Source: Sphingomonas sp. HDW15A
Lineage (GTDB): Bacteria; Pseudomonadota; Alphaproteobacteria; Sphingomonadales; Sphingomonadaceae
DNA: 64,000 nt
Reading direction: 5' to 3'
Assembly: GCF_011301715.1 (NCBI RefSeq)
Contig: NZ_CP049870.1
Coordinates: forward strand, 1,674,001 to 1,738,000
The notes under the pieces were generated by a model. The model saw only the letters and a program-made list of their open reading frames with translations. It was not told the origin of the DNA and searched no databases. The position numbers and the translations under genes were made by a program. Within the stretch, counting starts at the first letter, position 1, and every line of letters starts with the position of its first letter. Of this stretch, positions 60,819 to 64,000 are shown one piece after another.

Positions 60819-62366
60819 GTGAATAGTGCAATTGAGCGCGCCGATCGCTGGTCAACGGGCTCCAAGCTCCTTCTACTGCTGACAGCAGCCCTGCTCCCGC
60901 TGGGCCTTGCCCTGGCATGGACCGCCCGAAGCGGCATTCAAACCTCGGAGGAAGCGCTTAGCGACGTTGCACGGCGGCAAGGTCTGGCCGGATCGCGAGC
61001 GCTCAATTCGCTAATCGCTCGCAATGCCCTCGCCCTTCGCGTTGCCGCGAACGGCGCCCTTCGCGCCGGTGGCGACCTTTGCCGCGAGACCGCCCTGTCG
61101 CTGGCGCTCACCCCGGGCGTTGCGCAAAATTTTGCCTTGTTCGACGGCCGCGGACAATATGTTTGCAGCAGGGGCGAGATCGCCGCCAACCCCGGAGAGC
61201 CACAGATCGCGCCGGGCGCGATCGGCCTGCGCGCATCACCCGATACCGAATCGCTTCGCTACAGCGTGGGCCTGATCGGCGGAATGGCGGTCGGAACGCT
61301 CAGCGTGCCGGAGATGGCCACGGCCGTGCGCGACATCGAGCCTGGTATCCGCGAAATGACAGTTCGCGACGGCAACGGCGTTTCCCTGAGCATCTTAACC
61401 GAGACCGGGAAACAGGACAGCGAACAGCTTTATCGCTCGTCCTTTCCAATCGCGGACGGTCGCCTGACGGTCACGGAAACGACGGCGATCATGAAACCGA
61501 GCTGGGTCGAGCGGCTGGCCTTGTTCCTGCCGTTCCTGATGTTCCTGGTCGCCGCGATCGCGAGCTGGATACTGGTCCATAAATTGCTGCTCAGGCCGCT
61601 GCGCAGGCTTCAACGCGCAGTCAACGAATACCAGCCGGGATCGGACCGCCTAGTTCTCCCGGAACGGCTTGGGTCGGCTGAAGAGATCCGCTCGCTCGGC
61701 GCTTCGTTCGAACGGGCCGTCGACCGGATAGAGGAATCGGAGCATCAAATGGCCGAAGCGCTGTCCGGCCAGCGGCGTCTCGTTCGCGAAGTCCATCATC
61801 GCGTGAAGAACAACCTGCAGGTCGTCGCATCGCTTCTGAATATCCACGGGCGGAGCGCCGCCACGCAGGAATCGCGCGACGCCTATGCCGCGATCGGCCG
61901 GCGAGTCGATGCTTTGTCGGTGGTCCACCGCAATCACTTCGCCGAAGTGGAAGAGAATGCGGGGATCCCCTTGCGACCCTTGCTGGTCGAGCTTGCCGCG
62001 ATCCTGCGCGCATCGTCCCCCGACAAGAACGACCGCCTGGTCATCCAGCTGGACGTCGATCCCCTGTATACGACCCAGGATGCCGCCGTCGCCGTGTCCT
62101 TCTTCGTAACCGAAGTCATCGAATATGCGATGCTGACCGCCCCTGGAAAGCCGATCGACGTCGAGCTCAAACGCATGAGCGAGCTGGCGGCAACCCTGAC
62201 CGTTTCCAGTGACGCCCTGCTCGTGCCAGAGGAGGGGAAGGAACCGGCCTCCAGGCAGCAATTTGACAGGGTGATTGGAGGCCTTGCTCGCCAGCTCCGC
62301 TCGCCGCTCGATTCGAAGCGCGGCCGGCTGGGCGTCCATCTTCCGGTGTTTCCGGAGAGAGGCTAA
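60819..62366 (+). CDS. phyP: Sensor histidine kinase/phosphatase PhyP-like with degenerate ATP-binding domain
   Basis: 515 residues from a GTG. Two membrane helices (17-37 and 234-255) frame a periplasmic sensor domain; HAMP-like linker follows, then a HisKA_2 helix with H327-R-V-K-N331 (HRxxN) in REVHHRVKNNLQVVASLLN. The ATP-binding domain is degenerate: the N-box Asn is replaced (EVIEYAM, Tyr436), and no clear DxGxG or GLGL box is seen. PhyP of Sphingomonas is known as a negative regulator of PhyR encoded at this place; loss of kinase motifs fits a phosphatase role. Confidence 0.85.
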   Translation: MNSAIERADRWSTGSKLLLLLTAALLPLGLALAWTARSGIQTSEEALSDVARRQGLAGSRALNSLIARNALALRVAANGALRAGGDLCRETALSLALTPGVAQNFALFDGRGQYVCSRGEIAANPGEPQIAPGAIGLRASPDTESLRYSVGLIGGMAVGTLSVPEMATAVRDIEPGIREMTVRDGNGVSLSILTETGKQDSEQLYRSSFPIADGRLTVTETTAIMKPSWVERLALFLPFLMFLVAAIASWILVHKLLLRPLRRLQRAVNEYQPGSDRLVLPERLGSAEEIRSLGASFERAVDRIEESEHQMAEALSGQRRLVREVHHRVKNNLQVVASLLNIHGRSAATQESRDAYAAIGRRVDALSVVHRNHFAEVEENAGIPLRPLLVELAAILRASSPDKNDRLVIQLDVDPLYTTQDAAVAVSFFVTEVIEYAMLTAPGKPIDVELKRMSELAATLTVSSDALLVPEEGKEPASRQQFDRVIGGLARQLRSPLDSKRGRLGVHLPVFPERG

Positions 62367-63334
62367 GGATTCTCCGGATTCTTCTGTGAAAATATTTCTA
62401 GATCGCGGGAACCGGGGAACTCAGTCGGCGTTTTGATTGACGGATAGTGACCTTTTTGCCCCCCCGCTCTCGCTATCCGCTCAAATGGGCCCGGAACCGC
62501 CAACCCTCCCCCCCCCGGTGGCGATTTCGGGCCCAAATTGTGTCCCGAGGGGGCCTCATCTTCATCGTTGGCGGTTTGCGATGCGGCAGCCTTGCGTGCA
62601 GCGCGCCAGTGCGTGAGACGAATTGCGAGGATCGCGAATTCGTAGAGGGTGTACAGCGGCACTGCGAGCATGAACTGGCTGACCGCGTCTGGCGGGGTGA
62701 GGACAGCCGCAATCCCGAATGCGGCGACGATGGCGTAACGCCGCCCTTTGACCAGCTGCTGGCGCGTAACAAGGCCCGCACGCTCGAGAATCATAAGCAG
62801 GATCGGAGCTAGGAACGCGACCCCGAATCCGAAGAGGAACCGAGTTACGAAGTTCAGATAATTGCCAACCCCGGGCAGGGCATGTTGCTGGACGCCGCCA
62901 ACCGTACCTTCGAAACCGAGCAGGAAATGCAGCGCCCATGGCATGGCGAGGTAATAAGCAAAGGCCGCGCCGCCGGCGAAGAACACCGGGGTCAGCAGCA
63001 GGAAAGGCAGGAATGCCTTCTTCTCCTTCGCGTACATTCCCGGCGCGACGAAGCGCCACAGCTGGATCGAGAAAATCGGGAAGGTCAGCATCAGCGCCGC
63101 GAAGAAGGCGACCTTCACCTCGACGAAGAAAGCTTCGAACACGTCGGTGAAGATCAGCGTCCCCTTCCCGGCCTGGAGAAGCGGCTGAACCAGAACGGCG
63201 AAGATCGGCTTGGCGAAATAGAGACAGGCGAAAAAGGCCAGTAGCAATGACGCCACGACCCACAACAGGCGTGTCCTCAGCTCGATCAGGTGATCGAGCA
63301 AAGGCTGCTTGGACTCGTCGATATCGCGGATCAC
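62363..63334 (-). CDS. tatC: Sec-independent translocase TatC, unusual C-terminal tail
   Basis: 323 residues as read. The first 260 or so form the normal six-helix TatC (LLDHLIELRTRLLWVV at the start, RFVAPGMYAKEKKAF in the first periplasmic part, a late PPDAVSQFMLAVPLYTLYE). The remaining 60 are Pro/Gly-rich with G9 (62508-62516) and G7 (62459-62465) runs and do not resemble TatC. One extra base in the G9 run would end the protein about 30 codons earlier at the TCA near 62483. The start overlaps the tatB stop (ATGA). Convergent with phyP, overlapping 4 bases. Confidence 0.9.
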   Translation of the reverse strand: MIRDIDESKQPLLDHLIELRTRLLWVVASLLLAFFACLYFAKPIFAVLVQPLLQAGKGTLIFTDVFEAFFVEVKVAFFAALMLTFPIFSIQLWRFVAPGMYAKEKKAFLPFLLLTPVFFAGGAAFAYYLAMPWALHFLLGFEGTVGGVQQHALPGVGNYLNFVTRFLFGFGVAFLAPILLMILERAGLVTRQQLVKGRRYAIVAAFGIAAVLTPPDAVSQFMLAVPLYTLYEFAILAIRLTHWRAARKAAASQTANDEDEAPSGHNLGPKSPPGGGGLAVPGPFERIARAGGQKGHYPSIKTPTEFPGSRDLEIFSQKNPENP

Positions 63335-63702
63335 GGAAGCTCCCGATCCTTGGGCGGCGTGGGGTCGGCATCCGGCGCTGGTGGAGCCTCTAACGGCAGA
63401 TCGGGCTGGTCCATGAACGGCGGGAGTGCCGGGTTCTGCCGTTCGCCTTCGGGATAGTGCGCATCGGGCGGATATTGCGCCATGATCCGCGCATTTTCCT
63501 CCCGCCAGGTTTTTTCCATCTCTTCCAGCTCCGCCTCGCGCATCATGGTTTCGATGCCGGACGTGAAGTGTCGCGCCATTCCGCGAAGCTTGCCGACCCA
63601 GCGGCCGATGGCGCGCATCGTCGCTGGAAGCTCCTTCGGACCGATGAAAATCAGCGCCGCTATCGCGACGATCAGGAATTCGGTGGTGTCGACGCCGAAC
63701 AT
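63331..63702 (-). CDS. tatB: Sec-independent translocase TatB
   Basis: 123 residues. One N-terminal membrane helix with the TatB pattern MFGVDTTEFLIVAIAALIFIGP followed by an amphipathic helix (KELPATMRAIGRWVGKLRGM) and a polar C-terminal region ending rich in Pro/Asp. Works with TatC as the receptor for twin-arginine signal peptides. Confidence 0.93.
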   Translation of the reverse strand: MFGVDTTEFLIVAIAALIFIGPKELPATMRAIGRWVGKLRGMARHFTSGIETMMREAELEEMEKTWREENARIMAQYPPDAHYPEGERQNPALPPFMDQPDLPLEAPPAPDADPTPPKDRELP

Positions 63703-63729
63703 GGTGGCGCCCCTTCGCGCTTTTGCGGC

Positions 63730-63993
63730 CTAGCGCTGCTGATCGTCGCGGGGCGCGGGATCGGCGGTCGGCCGGGCTTCAAGGTCGATCGGAGCCTGCT
63801 GAGCCGGCGGGATCTGGCGCTGCGGCTGTTGCGGCGCCTGCCCCTTTTTCTCGTCTTCCTCGCTTAGCCCTTGCTTGAAGCTCTTCAGGCCGTGGGCCAC
63901 GTCCTTCATCATCGCCGAAAAGCGATTGCCGCCGAACAGCAGCAGGATAACGATTCCGAGGATGATCCAATGAATGAGGCTGAACGAGCCCAT
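63730..63993 (-). CDS. tatA: Sec-independent translocase TatA
   Basis: 87 residues. The short membrane helix SLIHWIILGIVILLLFGGN with the conserved FG (here LFGGNRF) hinge is followed by an amphipathic helix (FSAMMKDVAHGLKSFKQGL) and a Gln/Pro-rich tail. Forms the Tat pore. First visible gene of tatABC; upstream genes are outside the window. Confidence 0.93.
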   Translation of the reverse strand: MGSFSLIHWIILGIVILLLFGGNRFSAMMKDVAHGLKSFKQGLSEEDEKKGQAPQQPQRQIPPAQQAPIDLEARPTADPAPRDDQQR

Positions 63994-64000
63994 GAGGGTC

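Overview
The window is a high-GC, densely coded stretch of chromosome with no rRNA, tRNA, CRISPR array, insertion sequence or prophage that I can recognise. Gene content points to an alphaproteobacterium of the order Sphingomonadales. The evidence is a CtrA response regulator, the PhyR-NepR-EcfG general stress locus with a PhyP-type sensor, a split MetH, DUF6481 and two E3 (lpd) genes clustered with their own E2 genes. Arginine at S12 residue 88 also fits the native streptomycin tolerance reported for sphingomonads.

Layout. 1-8835: the fused str-S10 ribosomal operon on the minus strand (rpsL, rpsG, fusA, tuf, rpsJ, rplC, rplD, rplW, rplB, rpsS, rplV, rpsC; the last is cut by the left edge), with a hairpin in the rpsL leader and in every gap from rpsL to rpsJ. 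8872-13386: a MerR regulator with a palindromic operator, a sulfotransferase-like/class IV aminotransferase pair, a secreted amidohydrolase, a cupin and a DUF3140 protein. 13422-16730: pyruvate dehydrogenase E3, a thioesterase, a small membrane protein and E2 (frameshifted). 16835-21814: a universal stress protein, fRMsr, ArfB, an RluA-family enzyme, ctrA, a small SANT-like protein and the N-end-rule transferase Bpt. 21933-26799: ilvA, a YtcJ-like amidohydrolase and a DsbD-family reductase (frameshifted). 26829-32336: a methionine operon (SahR-like regulator, metF, metH1, metH2) with a perfect 20-bp palindrome at its promoter. 32520-35226: two small lipoproteins and groES (frameshifted)-groEL under a CIRCE element. 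35361-41359: an L,D-transpeptidase, a MATE exporter, SppA, a PepSY protein and a second lpd. 41486-48503: DUF6481, a SpeE-like protein and the TCA block mdh-sucD-sucA-sucB-lpd, which lacks sucC. 48675-55623: an RcnB-like protein, ZapE, a three-gene ABC exporter, a thioesterase, a solitary sdhB, MgtC and Bcp. 55620-62366: glnE and the general stress response locus. 62363-63993: tatC, tatB and tatA.

How the parts work together. The window is mostly housekeeping: translation, central carbon flow (PDH, KGDH, succinate and malate steps), the one-carbon/methionine cycle, protein folding, Tat export, cell-cycle control and stress control. Most adjacent co-oriented genes share a 4-base stop/start overlap (ATGA, GTGA or once TTGA), so translational coupling is common.

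Quality note. Three conserved genes (pdhC, dsbD, groES) each lack exactly one base in a G/C homopolymer, and restoring that base gives a full-length protein. This looks like consensus sequencing error and not gene decay; tatC may be a fourth case. I found no convincing new defence or mobile system. The most interesting items are the SahR-type operon with its operator, three unlisted small genes inside the stress-response locus, and the structured spacers of the str operon.
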